Shown piece by piece: positions 10,995 through 22,621 of a stretch of DNA of 32,489 bases (the stretch's first letter is position 1; every line of letters starts with the position of its first letter). The notes below the pieces were generated by a model that saw only the letters and a list, made by a program, of their open reading frames with translations, did no database searches and was not told where the DNA came from. Origin of the DNA: Ectocarpus siliculosus (lineage: Eukaryota > Sar > Phaeophyceae > Ectocarpales > Ectocarpaceae); the NCBI GenBank assembly GCA_000310025.1, contig FN649730.1:1560365-1592853 (forward strand), given 5' to 3'. Both the position numbers and the translations under genes were made by a program.

Positions 10995-12530
10995 TTATCT
11001 TAGCCCGAAACCCTCGCACTCCGTGATGGTTCTCCTCAGGAGCCTCGTCAATGTTTTCTCTCCCGAGTACTCTGGTTGTTGAAGCACGTGCGGGCCGTGG
11101 GACGCTGGTCCGAGTCCGATCCCGCCCGCTGGATCTGTTCCGGCAGGGGAGGGAATTCGGGAAAGGAATTTCATTCACGCGTCATGATCCCCCTGTCGTT
11201 GCTACTGCTATCCCCGACTACACCTCTTGTCGTGACGTCTACTAGCAGCGCATCCAGGACTGCGTTGGGATGGTGAGAGAACGACCGCGTTTCCTCTCCA
11301 ACAGCGAGAGGCGTCCTCGTTGGTTTGGTAGGTGCGGGTGTTAACAGTCTAACTGAGCAAAGACCGGAACAGTTCTAAGGTGAAGACAACAACGACAACA
11401 ACAACCAGTCTCAGTTCACATTAAGCGACGGCCTCTTTCGACTGAAGAGTTCCGGTCCGGGGTCACACACCAGAGTGAATTCACTCTGAAACGTATGAAA
11501 GCAGCAGACAGTTGTCCTTCCCGGAAAACATTTCATCCGCATCAGTCGGGATTTACTGAAGGGAATGATGCAATACACGTCGGTTTCGGATATGTACATT
11601 AGTGCGCTTCGACTACAAAAAGAATAGCTGCCCGCGAACACGCGCAACAGGCAGGACGCAAGCCGTAGAGGCACCCCTCTGGCGACCAAGCGTTGGTTGC
11701 AGCAAGTAAACCATTAACTGCACGCACTGTGAAGAGGAGGGACGGTACGGATTTTCACAAGGCAAGGCAGCACACGAATCGTTTGTGTAATTAGGCCCAT
11801 GGGTTCGTACTCTGAACAATGCCGGGTGGCAGGTAGAAGGTCGACCAAACCCCTTGGTACAATGAGGCCTAAGCACAGGACGCCGCCATATGTGCGGCAC
11901 CATCTTTTACGCACCGGCTGTGCCTCCTTGAGTGCGCCTTGACTTGGAAACGTTCGAGAACCCAGACCCCTGACCCCTGACCGCTGGCCCCATAACAGTC
12001 GAGTGGAAAAACAAACAAACCTTCGTGTACCAAAAAACACTTATGAGAGGCAAAGTTCCGCACCTTGAACGTCAGCTCACCTAGCCCACCGAGTGCATCC
12101 TGAACGACAAAGGACACACGACAATAACGAGCACGGTGCAGGACAACGGGTCAAGCGACGTTCAACCAACCCAACTCGAAAAAAATAAAACCGTTCGACA
12201 GATGAGGGTCAAGCGACGTCAAACGCTCGTCCCTGCGGACGACGTAACAAAATAATAAGAACACCGCCACGGATGGGCCTAGGGAAAATGAAAAATGCCG
12301 GTGACCGATTCGCGATGCGGTCGGTGTTGGATGTACTCACAGCATTGACAGATTATTGCAACCGAGGAACTTTCCGAGAAGATGGAGCAGGGAATTTTGG
12401 GGGTTCTGCACTTGTGATAAATTGGGGGAATGGTGGTACCATCTTTGCCGCATATTGTTGTTTGCTGGGTATGCGTGTCTGCAACGGTGTTGGCCACGTG
12501 CCCTTGGATAATTCATCTTCCTTTTCCCGG

Positions 12531-12673
12531 CTATCACGCTCTGGGCTATCACGCCCGTGTCCATACTACATATCCACCAGCTATCACGCTGCCAGGCTGT
12601 CACGCCTCTAGGCTATCACGCCATCACAACAGCTATCACAACACCAGCGTCAACACATCAGAGCTATCACGCT
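12531..12673. repeat. Degenerate tandem repeat, CTATCACGC unit
   Basis: CTATCACGCY recurs at 12531, 12546, 12581, 12613 and 12664, with variants CTGTCACGCC at 12597 and CTATCACAAC at 12633. Spacing is irregular (15-35 bp). The array lies inside the last long intron of the HECT pseudogene. Confidence 0.75.
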
Positions 12674-14572
12674 CCGGAACATCACAGATGCGGCGGGTTA
12701 CCACACCCGTGGCAGTTTACTGTATTTTATCGCTGTCGGCAAACCGCCGCGCGGTTCTTTTATTTTTGCCGTCTACAATTGCGCCGGGCGCACCAAGCTA
12801 TCCAACAGTCGGAATACAGGGGAGAGCTACAGGAAAGCGCTGAACATTCCGTGCAGCTTAACTCAAACCGCCAATAAAAAAATGTAGTACGACACATACA
12901 TGCCTCTAGAGACGAGGAATATGAGCGTGGAGGGAATCAAATGTTGTTTGTGATACATGCGACATGGGCACCATGCTTTCATGCCACAATGAGGCAAGTC
13001 CAGACACGTGACTAGCGCGCCGCAAGATACGATTCACCTTGTTCACGCAGTTTTGTCGAAGCGCGCGACATCTATGTCAACACCGACGACGATGGTTACG
13101 ACGACCGCGGCCACGATCATGCCCTGGACACTGCACACCATCACCGCCCCCGCTGTTCTAACCCGATCACACAGCGAAGCGGGAGGAGGATATCACTGCC
13201 CCAAAACATCCTAATCCTGTCTGTCGACCCTCCCAGAGCTGCACCCTCGAAGGAAAGTTCTAGAAACAACAAGAAACGGATTCTAACTGCAGTCAAAGCT
13301 GACCTTCCGCACAACACGACACGGAATCTGCACATCAAAAGCTGACCTCCTTTGAGCCCGTGACAAACATGAGGAGGTGCCGTTGCTCCTCGGCGGGCAT
13401 CCGCCCCACGGCACGCCAGAAAGCCAGTATGGTGCAGTGGTCCTTCCCGTAGCCCCCGTCATACTCGGTGGTCTTGGCGAGCTTGTCGAAGTCGAGCTCG
13501 GACGTTCCCGTGACGAGAACTTCGAGCTCCTCAGCCCTGACATTCGGCAACAACAAAAAAAGGCGCGGTTGAGAAAAAACACAACTCGGGACGGTGGCTG
13601 GCGCACACAAGAGAGAAGGTTGTGCAGGAGGGGTGTGACCGCGAATTTTTTTCCTCGCGTATCGGTGGTGATAGGACACCACGTACCAATTTCCAAAAAA
13701 GACCAGGAACGATAGTGTCACAAAGATGCTGTCGTGTCCCATTAGACCTTTCCGCCTGCATTTAACCCACCAGCGGGGGGTCACAGTCCGGAGGAATGCA
13801 GACCGAAGCAAACGCGAAATATTCGGAAATCTGTCACCATTCGTATGAATAACGATATTAAAGCCGCCCCGGACATGACCCTAAGGAAGCCTTCCTTGAA
13901 GTGGTCCATCTGCCGCGAGCCCGCCCCGACCAGGAGAAGCTGCGCGTCAAGTTCCGCGTAACTCTCCTTGTCTCGCTTGTCACCGGGATATTCGCGCCCC
14001 CCTCCAGCAAGTTGTGGCTGCGCTCCATCCCCAGGTCATCCCAAGTTACCTGTGTGCACGGTGGTAGCCACGGACAACACAACCGAGAAACGGAAAAAAG
14101 GACGTTTACAGGAAGGACGAAAGCGAGTCGCAGGGCGTGTAACAAGGAACTACCCGAGATGCTACATGCGAGTGGACACCAAAACGGCAAACCGATAGGA
14201 CCGTGGTTGGCACGTGAAATTTATTGGTAGATTACCTAGAACAAGCGAACTTCACGAACACGGCAAGTTTAGCTTCAAGTTTCACTTAGCCCGAAGGAAA
14301 CCGGATCTCCGCCATGGCCACAAGAAGACTGAAACGCCTTCAGTGTTACATGGCGTGCCATGCCGCGGGGGGCCTTGGCTCTGCCCCAGAGCACGCTCTA
14401 CCATTGGCGGCGCATCCGAACCCGCCACAAACTACAAGACGATGGGGCAACCAGCCTGAACACGCCCACTCAATATTCTTATTCTTGTAGCATGTTTTCG
14501 GCGTAAACAACGGAAATCCTTGCGGTATCAGTTTCTGATACAAGAGTCATGACCTACAAGAAGCGTGGCATA

Positions 14573-14765
14573 CTCACACGCACACATTTACATACGTACA
14601 CATTTCCGGCGAGAAGACTGATGGCAAGCAACTGATGCTTCAAAGAGCACAACATACATACGCACACATGGGCACGCGTAAGCACTCATCCTCTAATACC
14701 ACTCGCTGACTCTCTCACTCACACTCACTCACTTCTTCCTTCGCTTATCACAATTCGCTCACTCA
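14573..14765. repeat. Microsatellite-like CA and CACT tracts
   Basis: Imperfect CACACG/CATACA runs (about 14573-14670) are followed by CTCACTCACACTCACTCAC and similar CACT repeats (about 14703-14765). No coding potential; intronic with respect to the HECT pseudogene. Confidence 0.7.
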
Positions 14766-15530
14766 GCGACCAACCCACCCCACTCGTTCATTCATGCACC
14801 ATTCGCCTTCCTTCCGATTGTTGCAAATTCCGGTACAGTTCGCTAATCCCATACCACACCAAGGTCGCGGTCAATCCCGGTACGTACAATATGCTGTCGA
14901 ATGGCAAGTTTTCAGCTCACATGTATTCAGCTCGTTCTAGACATCTCGAAGGATGGTCTCCTGTGGTTAGCTTCATCCAAACCTTCCAACATGCACCCGT
15001 ATGCACCCAAACTGGCCGTGCGTAGATAGATGCGATTCTCCAAGCAACAAGTATAACAAGTCGCGGATGTTTCCCGCCTACCACATAGTACGAGGCTGGT
15101 ACATCATACAACTCGCGGTGCAGCGGCCAGCAAAACAACATAATCTTGCCATGTCACACATACGGGAAAAAAACAGTCTTCAGCCAAGGGTGCCGGGAAA
15201 AAATGTTTTCTGAGGGGGTACACTAAAATCAAGTAAAACAAATGATCCAAAAAACTACCAGAGTATTTTTTTAACTTTTCTCGCAATATTACGGCACCAC
15301 TGCTGTTTTTTTTTTCATTTCGACCTCTCTAGGACGTAGGTGTCGTTCACTTTTCTGTGGGCACCCTTGCTTCAGCACCAAAAATGTTGCTGCCCTCGGC
15401 AAACCAAGCCCCAACAGGGCGGAGGTTCTAAAAATCGCAGATTGGTCACGTCTCTCACATCATGACCAAATTGCCAATTTCACCTGGACTCATAACCCAG
15501 GATGGAAATGAGCTCCTTGTAGACTATACC

Positions 15531-15570
15531 CTTGAAGAAGAAAAAAAAAAGGCGGCGGCGGCCAGCACAC
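15531..15570 (-). other. Possible 40-nt intron or GCC/T-run insertion in the HECT exon
   Basis: On the minus strand this segment starts GTGTGCTGG, runs through (GCC)n and a T10/CTTCTT pyrimidine tract, and ends CAAG, so it looks like a very short GT-AG intron. Removing it would put the flanks out of frame (a TAG follows at once), whereas reading through keeps the frame open and inserts about a dozen residues including a run of Phe. It replaces the loop after LSLE where other HECT proteins have about seven residues before the YK-L segment. Confidence 0.45.
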
Positions 15571-15796
15571 CCCTCTAGCGAGAGCTGCTCCCCGAGGATC
15601 TGTTTGAACGCCATGAGCGGCAGGGGCACGTCCAAGATCACCCCCGAGTAGACCGCGAGCCCCACCAACAGACCGACCAGCCCGTACTCCTCGTCGGCCC
15701 GGACGCAGTCCTTGTTGAACCACAGCACCCGGCCCTTCTCTCCCGCCGGCACGAACATGCCGGAGGACTGATCGAACAGCTGGGTTGGGGACAGGT

Positions 15797-18700
15797 CTGG
15801 GGGTGACATTTCAAGGGCGATCGGCCCCTTGATCCAGCGCAGGGACTCAAGGCGCTCGTGGGGGGAATGGGATTGGTGCACCAAGAGGTTGGTCGCCGCA
15901 ATAGCAGGAAAAAGATCTCGGTTCGTGGTTAAGGCTGGTAGTCTGTTGTCTAGGTTGTGTTGGTCGTCATGGCTCCGCCGGTGATATTTCTGCACGAAAA
16001 CTGTACGACGCCCCATAATGGTCAGCCATGAACAATCTCCCACACTACTCAGTTTTCCTAAACCGCCCATGGGAGACCCATGAGCCACCCATGGGCACTT
16101 CATGGCCGCCCAGACCCCCCCCTGCTTGCTACTCGGAAGCACAATTAGTTCTGGCGAACAGGACCCCGGCTGGCTGTTCAACCGCCGCACACAACAGGAC
16201 GAAGCAAACAACGATGCCTCGAGGTCTTGTCCGCTGTAGTGAGCGAAAGCTGCTGAAACTCGGGGAGGCATCATCATTCGCGATGCTCTACCAAGTTATG
16301 CCTCGGTTGTCGCACGTCGTACACCGTAGCTCGAGATCGTCTTTTCAGACCCGGTCGGGCAAGGGGTGCCGGAAGCTAATGAAAATGACACGAAAGGAAA
16401 AACTTAGGAATACTGCTTTGATGCGAACACATTGCCCATTTCAAAGGAAAATTTCACGATCGGACTGCCAACACGGCTAATCCCTCATCAAGCAAGGCAG
16501 TGAATCTCATTCACACAAACCGTTAATCTTGTAGCTGCATGGGACAGATCGGAGAGATGCTGCTCTAGTCGCACGGGAGTGAGTCGCGTTTTCCCTCCAT
16601 TTTGATGCACACAGCTCCGACACGCACGCACGCACCCACTTTCTAGCGTGCAACAAGCGGATACCTCGAGTGGGCCTCAGGCGACTCGCTGAGCTGCTCA
16701 AGACAAAAGCCTAAAATGTATTGGTTTTCATTTTCTATCGCGCTGGACCCTCTGGCGATCACAATATCGCTTACCGTATACTCGTCCTACAGAATTATTG
16801 CAGAACAGCGACACATGCATGTTACGTCGTCCATCTTCGTCGTGTGTGGCCAGCCTATTTGACTTCATGGACATTCAGAGATAGGTGTTCACGGGACACC
16901 AGTCGGGACAAACAAACATTTTTGTGTGATGTGTCCTCGAAGAGTGATTGACCCCCTCTGGGGCGTCCAAGTATATGCCGAAGGGTGGTGTAAAACTGAC
17001 GCCAGGAGAACAAGTTGGACGGCAAAGAACACCCCAACGGTAATAACATGTATCATACGCAGACAGCAATCAACCCTCCTCGCGTCACACCACCCCCAGC
17101 GTTGTATTTTGTCTCTCTCGCTCTAACTGCTGTCTCTCTGGCTTAAAACAGTTCGTATGCAGACCGGCAATCTCGTGTTCACTCCTACGCGCCCTCCGAA
17201 CCATAAAACGTGGCCTTCATCGGCGTTGCATGGTCCTCAGGGGTTGGCCGGGGGAATGAGTGCCTTTGGCACAATCCGAAGTGGGCAGCAGTATCACTAC
17301 TCAACAGCGAGATCTACAAGCTGCAACCGCAGTCCACAGGAAGCAACAGGCAGATAGGCAGACAGGCAGGCGAGAAGCCCTTCCTATTCCACAAAATGTA
17401 TTATTAAATAGGACAACATAGCAACATCCTTTGGCGAAAACAACCAGTTGGTGCTAAATAGCAACATTTCGAACCTAGGTACTTTTTTATGCCCTGCTGC
17501 GCTTCCAGACTACCGCTACGTAAAGTTCCAGGCGCCGCCGCCGCTGACGGCGCGCCTGTATGCTCCCGCGTCCATTCGCTTTTTAGCTTTACCCGTCTCC
17601 GCTCACTTCCCCCAAGCACGGGACGACGCCCATCGTGCACAATTTAGGAGCGTACAATCGCGGGCTCCTTCCTCCAAACAATGTGCCACAACCCTCTCGT
17701 TCGGTTCACACACACACGCGCGTGGACCGCTTTTGAGGACAGGCATCAGCGCACCAAAGGGAAGACCGAGGAAAATCACAATGCAGTAGTTAGGACGCTG
17801 CGATGTTGTGCAAAATTGAGATCGGTATCGAGAAGCCATTCGTGTGCCACAGGAACAGCCTTCTTCACTGAAACACCAAAAACGGACGGCAACACGCGCG
17901 TCATGACTGTAAAATATGCTCTTCATGACGTCCACGGATAACTAGTTACCCGTTTAGAACTTTGTTCTGTTTTTCGACAAATGAGCGGCATCTCTGCACG
18001 CACGACACGTGCAGCCTCATGCAATAAGTACACGCTATCGGGCCGCTACCAACACCCGCCAAGATCATATACATGGCTCGACCAAAATAAGAAATAATTC
18101 CGGCAGGACATTGCAAGAGAGGAAGCGCAGCAACGCTTGTCCGGTACACGACCTACCCGACGTATGCTACCCGGCCGGTGTTCCTCGGCAGTCTGCATGT
18201 TACGCGTTCGAAAGCTCCAAACACACCCAGACAAGAGGCAGACCCCGCGCAAGGAAGACCACCGTGGATCTCACCGGAACCCCCAATGCATTGCTTGTAA
18301 AATATTGATATTGCTCACGACTGTTTCCCATTAGACTCGAAAGGCACGCCTAAACCACGCCTGATCGCTCGGAAGCGCGCGGGAGAGTCGACCGAGAGCA
18401 GTCGTTGTCGAGATGCCTAATCTAATCGGTCGAGGCACCGATCGCTTTGCTCCGACAGTGACTCTTCGCCTAGGAAAACGTCGGACTTAAAATGCCGGCC
18501 TTACATGGGTCCTGGCAAGCCAAATGCCAGAGTTCCTCCTCTCCTGTACTCGACAGAGGTCTCAACAGAGGCGTGTTTTTGGAGGGAGCGGCTTTATCTT
18601 CTGGCATATTTGCCGACAAAGGCCAACAACACAAAAAAAACACATTGGGCGGAGGTAGCCGATGACTATTGGAAACGAGTACCACACTCTACGAGCTATG

Positions 18701-19364
18701 GCCTGCCAGGACACGGGTGGAAGTCGAACCCCCTTGTGGAGCAAATACCCCCCCCCTATGTGCTGCGGAGCGTCCTTGCCGTAGTACATTTCACGACCGC
18801 CCCCATGAAGCTTATCGCCGAGAAAACCCTTGAAACAAGGGCACCGCCGGTGAAAAGGACGCCTGTGATGGGAGGCGCAGGGGGGGAGGGGGAGGGGTAC
18901 AACCGGCTCAAAGTCGTGATGTGTCGCTTGCACGAGGAAAAGTATAGCTCCGCGACTGATTGCAAATGAAAAACAAAGACAACGAATGCATCACAATTGG
19001 CTGAAGTGCATTATTCGTGAGTGCCCAGGGAGAACAGACGGCCGTCCAGAATAAACAGGGTGACGAAAAAAACAAAAGAAACACACCCCATCAATGAAGG
19101 CTCTGCAAAATGTTGCAACACGCGGCATACATATGCATGAACGTTCTATCATAGAACCCACACAAACTGCGTGGTACGCCATGTTTCCGTATGTCAGCCA
19201 TCACCTGCGCTACTAACGGGCCACCTACCATCCCATCCCGCTTACAGCGCTGGGCGTTCAAATTTAGCGGGAATGAGCACGCGGCGCGTGATGTTTCCAA
19301 ACGCATGGGCACCGCAACGTAAATGACGGCCTTCTCCACCGGGGGATACGGCTTCGTTTGTAAC
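15797..19364. other. No recognisable gene between HECT fragment and CK2-beta
   Basis: I searched the minus strand here for the upstream half of the HECT domain (the GE-G-D-GG---EF segment) and found nothing. Open frames of 150 codons exist on the plus strand (16028-16480 and 18505-18969) without recognisable domains. Short palindromic CCCATGGG motifs occur near 16068 and 16088. Confidence 0.45.
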
Positions 19365-19575
19365 TCACAAATGCACTGCAGCCACACACAAACTCCTAAA
19401 CCCAACGCTAAGAATCAACCTCAAGGGTAAGCTAGACCAAACATCTGAGTGGTGCGGTAGGTCGTTCCACAGAGCACTAAAGCCCCCGCGAAGATTACCG
19501 CGGGCGCACCCTAGATCAAGGGGACCACAAGTGGCCAACGCTTCGCGACCCTGTCTGGCATTTTCTCAAAAGATT
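19365..19575 (-). mobile_element. Possible decayed non-LTR retrotransposon C-terminus
   Basis: An open minus-strand frame of about 65-70 codons, stop-bounded at both ends, contains REALATCGPLDLGCARGNLR and then GGFSALWNDLPHHSDVW. The WN-LP motif after a short hydrophobic strand resembles the tail that follows reverse transcriptase in many LINE ORF2 proteins. No RT motif is found upstream, so the match rests on one short motif and is weak. Confidence 0.25.
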
Positions 19576-19931
19576 ACTTCTTTGTCCCAGACCATAGGTG
19601 GCCAGTGTTGACATGAGCTAAAATGTGAAACACGAAACAGGTGTGGTAAACATATATAATATGCAGCACATGTTACCGAAACCCTGCTATCACGCGGAGG
19701 CGAGTCGGCTTGTTCTCATCTCGGGCAGCGTGAAAACGCAAGTCTTCCGCGTATCCGCAGGCAGTCGTATCCGGCCGACCCCGTACCAACGAGAAAGCAA
19801 CACGGCGGCGGTGTCTCTAGGTGCTATCAGGAAACAGGGCGGCTGCGCTTATTGGTCGCTCGACGAGCCTGTGGTTGACCTACAGTACAGAGGCAGCCGC
19901 CATCAACAACCACCTTCCCCACACCCCCTCA

Positions 19932-20070
19932 TCTCACCTCAAGTCATGCCGACAAGGGCAGACAGACCCCTCTCCCAACACGAAACCCTCACGCGCTGTG
20001 TCTCACCTCAAGCCATCCCCACAGAGGCAGACGCGTCTCTCATCACGAAACCCTCATGCGTTTTGTCTCC
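19932..20070. repeat. Tandem repeat of about 69 bp across the CK2-beta stop codon
   Basis: TCTCACCTCAAG starts at 19932 and again at 20001 (69 bp apart), and a shortened third unit start (TCTCC) follows at 20066. The ACGAAACCCTCA-CG block is also shared by both full units. The unit at 20001-20065 includes the last codons and TGA (20043-20045) of the CK2-beta reading frame; the other lies in its 3' flank. Confidence 0.75.
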
Positions 20071-22573
20071 CGGCCAGCGCCGCCACCGCTTCCGCCCGCG
20101 CCAGCGGTGGACCCGCCGCCGCCGCCTCCATCCCCAGCCCCAGCCCCAGCCCCAGCTTCGGCCTTCACGACCGGAGCCATCTCCTTCGACCCCGTTCTAC
20201 GCTCCACGACCGGCATCGCCGCCACCACCGCCTCCTCCTCCGCCAATCTCTCCTCCGCCCCAACGCTGCCACCGCCGCCGCCGCCGCCACCGCCGCTGCT
20301 GCCGCCACCGCTGCGCGGGCTTGTTGCTCTCTGCCCATCCCCGCCGTCCTCGCTTTTCGTGGCCGCCTCCGCCAGGGTAGCCAGGCCTCCGCTCCCGGCC
20401 CGGCGCCGCCCCCTTTCCTCTTCCCCGACCCCTTCCTTATCTCCGCAGCTGTTCCCATCGGGCACCACCGCCGGTCCCGAGCACGCCTCCCCGGGAAAAC
20501 CGCCTCGTTGTTGTTGTTGTTGCTGCTGTTGCTGCTCCGACTGGGCCCGATCGCTCGCCCCGCCGCGCCCTCCGTCGCCGGGCTGTTGGGCCGAAGAGCC
20601 GGGGGGACGACCGCTGCTGCCGCCGCCGCCAGGAGACTTGGATCTCTCCGCCCGCGAGCCGGTAGTACCGTTGTTGGAGGTGTTCCCGCCGCCGGCTCCA
20701 CCGGTCACTGTCCCTCGGCTGTAGAGGCGACACGCCACACCAGGATACGGGGTTAGTTCGTTCGTTCAATGGGCGAATCGGCTTGCCTGTTTACCGCACC
20801 CTGCAGCAGTGTTATCAATCCCACTTTGCCGCCGCCACCCGAGTCCGACAGTTGTACGACAGCGGTACTGCCGCACTACAAAAGACAGGTACACGGTGAG
20901 CGTGACATGCAGTTGACGAACACAATCTTCTTACCGCGGAGCCTGTTGCTACATCCAACTCTCTACGTTCAGAGTTAGAAAAGATATCCTGGCGAGGGGC
21001 TGGCGAGGCCGAGTAAATGTTTGTCAATCCCAACGCTGACAATGGTGGTTTAAAGGCAACAACAGTAACGACGATGACGACCGCAACAGCACCAAAAGCA
21101 GCGACTCACCTTGTTACAGAGTCGTCCTGGCTACCGTCTCCCGCCCTCCCCCTGCTGCTCTCCCCGTCCCCTTGCCGCGTGCCCTTCGAACGTGACCAAA
21201 CAACAAGCGCCAACACCAAGAACAGGCATGGTGCGTGCGGGTAAAAATCTCATTTAAGACCACTTACACTAGCAACACCAGCATCAAGCACGGTAGCAAC
21301 GACAACCAGAATTCAGAGTAGCTGCTAGATTTCACAGTAGCTGCTGCGTGAAAATGCCAATCGAAGCTTCGGAATACCCCCCCCTGGGTACCGTTACGGG
21401 GCTGAGCTGCAACCATCCGGTGAGCCAACCTTCGTCCAAAGCCACCGATCACCTGCAGCTTACCCAAGACCACAAAACAGGTCCCGGCCGATATTTCATT
21501 CTTAACCCTTAGCCGAATATTTTGACGCGCACCATGCGGCAGCAGAGGCAGAGAAAACATATCCACGGCGTGAACAAAAAAAAACACGTGAACAACCTGA
21601 ACTTCTCAAAACAGCTGATATGACGCAATATCACACGTCATGTATTGCCGGGACCCCCATTCCAAAAGAAGGTACCCGAAGCTGGCTGTCTGGAATCTCG
21701 TCCGAGTGGGCATCCACTACCGCATCATGGCCTTTGGAAGCGTTTTCCGTTCTTAGGCGCACCGACACTGGCTTTTCTGCACGGGTCAGCCGATTGGTGG
21801 GGTCGATGCTAAAACTAAAGGCACACGTACGCTGAACCGACGCTTTCCACACCAACGCCTCCACACACCTTCCCGCACGAGGAGCCGCCCCAGCCCTCCT
21901 GCCCCGCCGTCTCCGCCGCCCCGTCCGCGCGGGACTCCCTCTCCTGCTGGCGTCGCTTGTCTTTGCGGCCACCCCCGCCCCCCCCGCCCCACCAACCCAA
22001 CCAGGCGTGATTGTCAAGGAGCGGTGCCTANNNNNNNNNNNNNNNNNNNNNNNNNNNNNNNNNNNNNNNNNNNNNNNNNNNNNNNNNNNNNNNNNNNNNN
22101 NNNNNNNNNNNNNNNNNNNNNNNNNNNNNNACTCGCCAGACTTCCCGCTCCTCCGGTTCTTCTTCTTTCCTCTCCCGATGCTCTTCTCACTGTCACCGCC
22201 GCCGGCTGCCCCCTCCCGCCCGTCCTTGCCGCTCATGACCGCGGAGCCCGCGGAACCTTCCCCGGCCCCCGCGCCGCCACCGCCGGCCCACAACACCCCC
22301 TTCCCCCCCGTGCTGCCGCCGCCGCCCCCGGCTGCAGCGCCCCCCGCGGGAGCGCCACTTGCGTTAGCTCCCGACCCCGCGAAAGACGCCGATCCCGCTG
22401 CGCCCCCCGCTGTGGTAGTGATCCCGCTCCCCGCACCCCCCCCGGCTGATGTTGCGGTGCCTCTGCGGAGGTGCGCCGGAGCCGAGGAAGAGTTGGATGA
22501 GTTCGTCGCGGCGGCGGCGGCGGCAGCGGCGCCGGAACCGGCGGCGACTCCGCCGTTGTTGCCGCCGTTGGAG

Positions 22574-22621
<48 letters not shown>

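Larger units (their letters stand above)
10995..15796 (-). pseudogene. HECT-domain E3 ubiquitin ligase fragment (UBE3A-like), frameshifted
   Basis: HECT ligases accept ubiquitin on a catalytic Cys and pass it to substrates. Five segments follow the family order. 15484-15796: LFDQSSGMFV, VLWFNKD, EEYGLVGLLVGLAVYSGVILDV (start), later YKELISIL. About 13854-14049: LLEGGANIPVT, then after a one-base frameshift near 13979, KESYAELDAQLL and HFKEGFLRVM. 13347-13536: EELEVLVTGTSELDF, TTEYDGGYGKD, FVTGSKE. 12064-12099: DALGGLGELTFK. 10995-11134: IQRAGSDSDQRPTARTCFN holding the catalytic Cys (11084-11086), then, after a second frameshift, PEYSGEKTL and the C-terminal GFGLR-stop. Most junctions have GT/AG sites in matching phase. 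The exon linking YKELISIL to VTWDD and all exons 5' of 15796 were not found, though 4.2 kb is available before CK2-beta. Two frameshifts and a missing 5' part argue for a truncated duplicate with introns; assembly error is the alternative. Confidence 0.8.

Noticed and set aside
10960-11020. Plus-strand peptides (MKLPVQIHV, IILARNPRTP) resembling the copia RNase H region
   Set aside because: The minus strand of the same bases encodes the last HECT exon (PTARTCFN, PEYSGEKT, GFGLR-stop) with a matching splice acceptor, which explains the sequence far better.
12273-12611. 112-codon plus-strand ORF that looks protein-like in its first 70 codons
   Set aside because: It runs into the CTATCACGC repeat, matches no family I know, and lies antisense inside a HECT pseudogene intron.
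13141-13260. Minus-strand segment with LGGSTDRIRMFW considered as the HECT exon after TGSKE
   Set aside because: Its phase does not fit the donor at 13346, and the exon at 12064-12099 (DALGGLGELTFK) fits both phase and sequence.
18505-18969. 154-codon plus-strand ORF
   Set aside because: No domain recognised; no flanking exons; composition not distinctive.
19625-20756. Long plus-strand ORFs (251 and 311 codons) rich in Pro/Ser/Arg
   Set aside because: They are antisense shadows of the Gly/Ala/Gln-rich last exon of CK2-beta, whose minus frame ends at a stop and joins upstream exons by phase.
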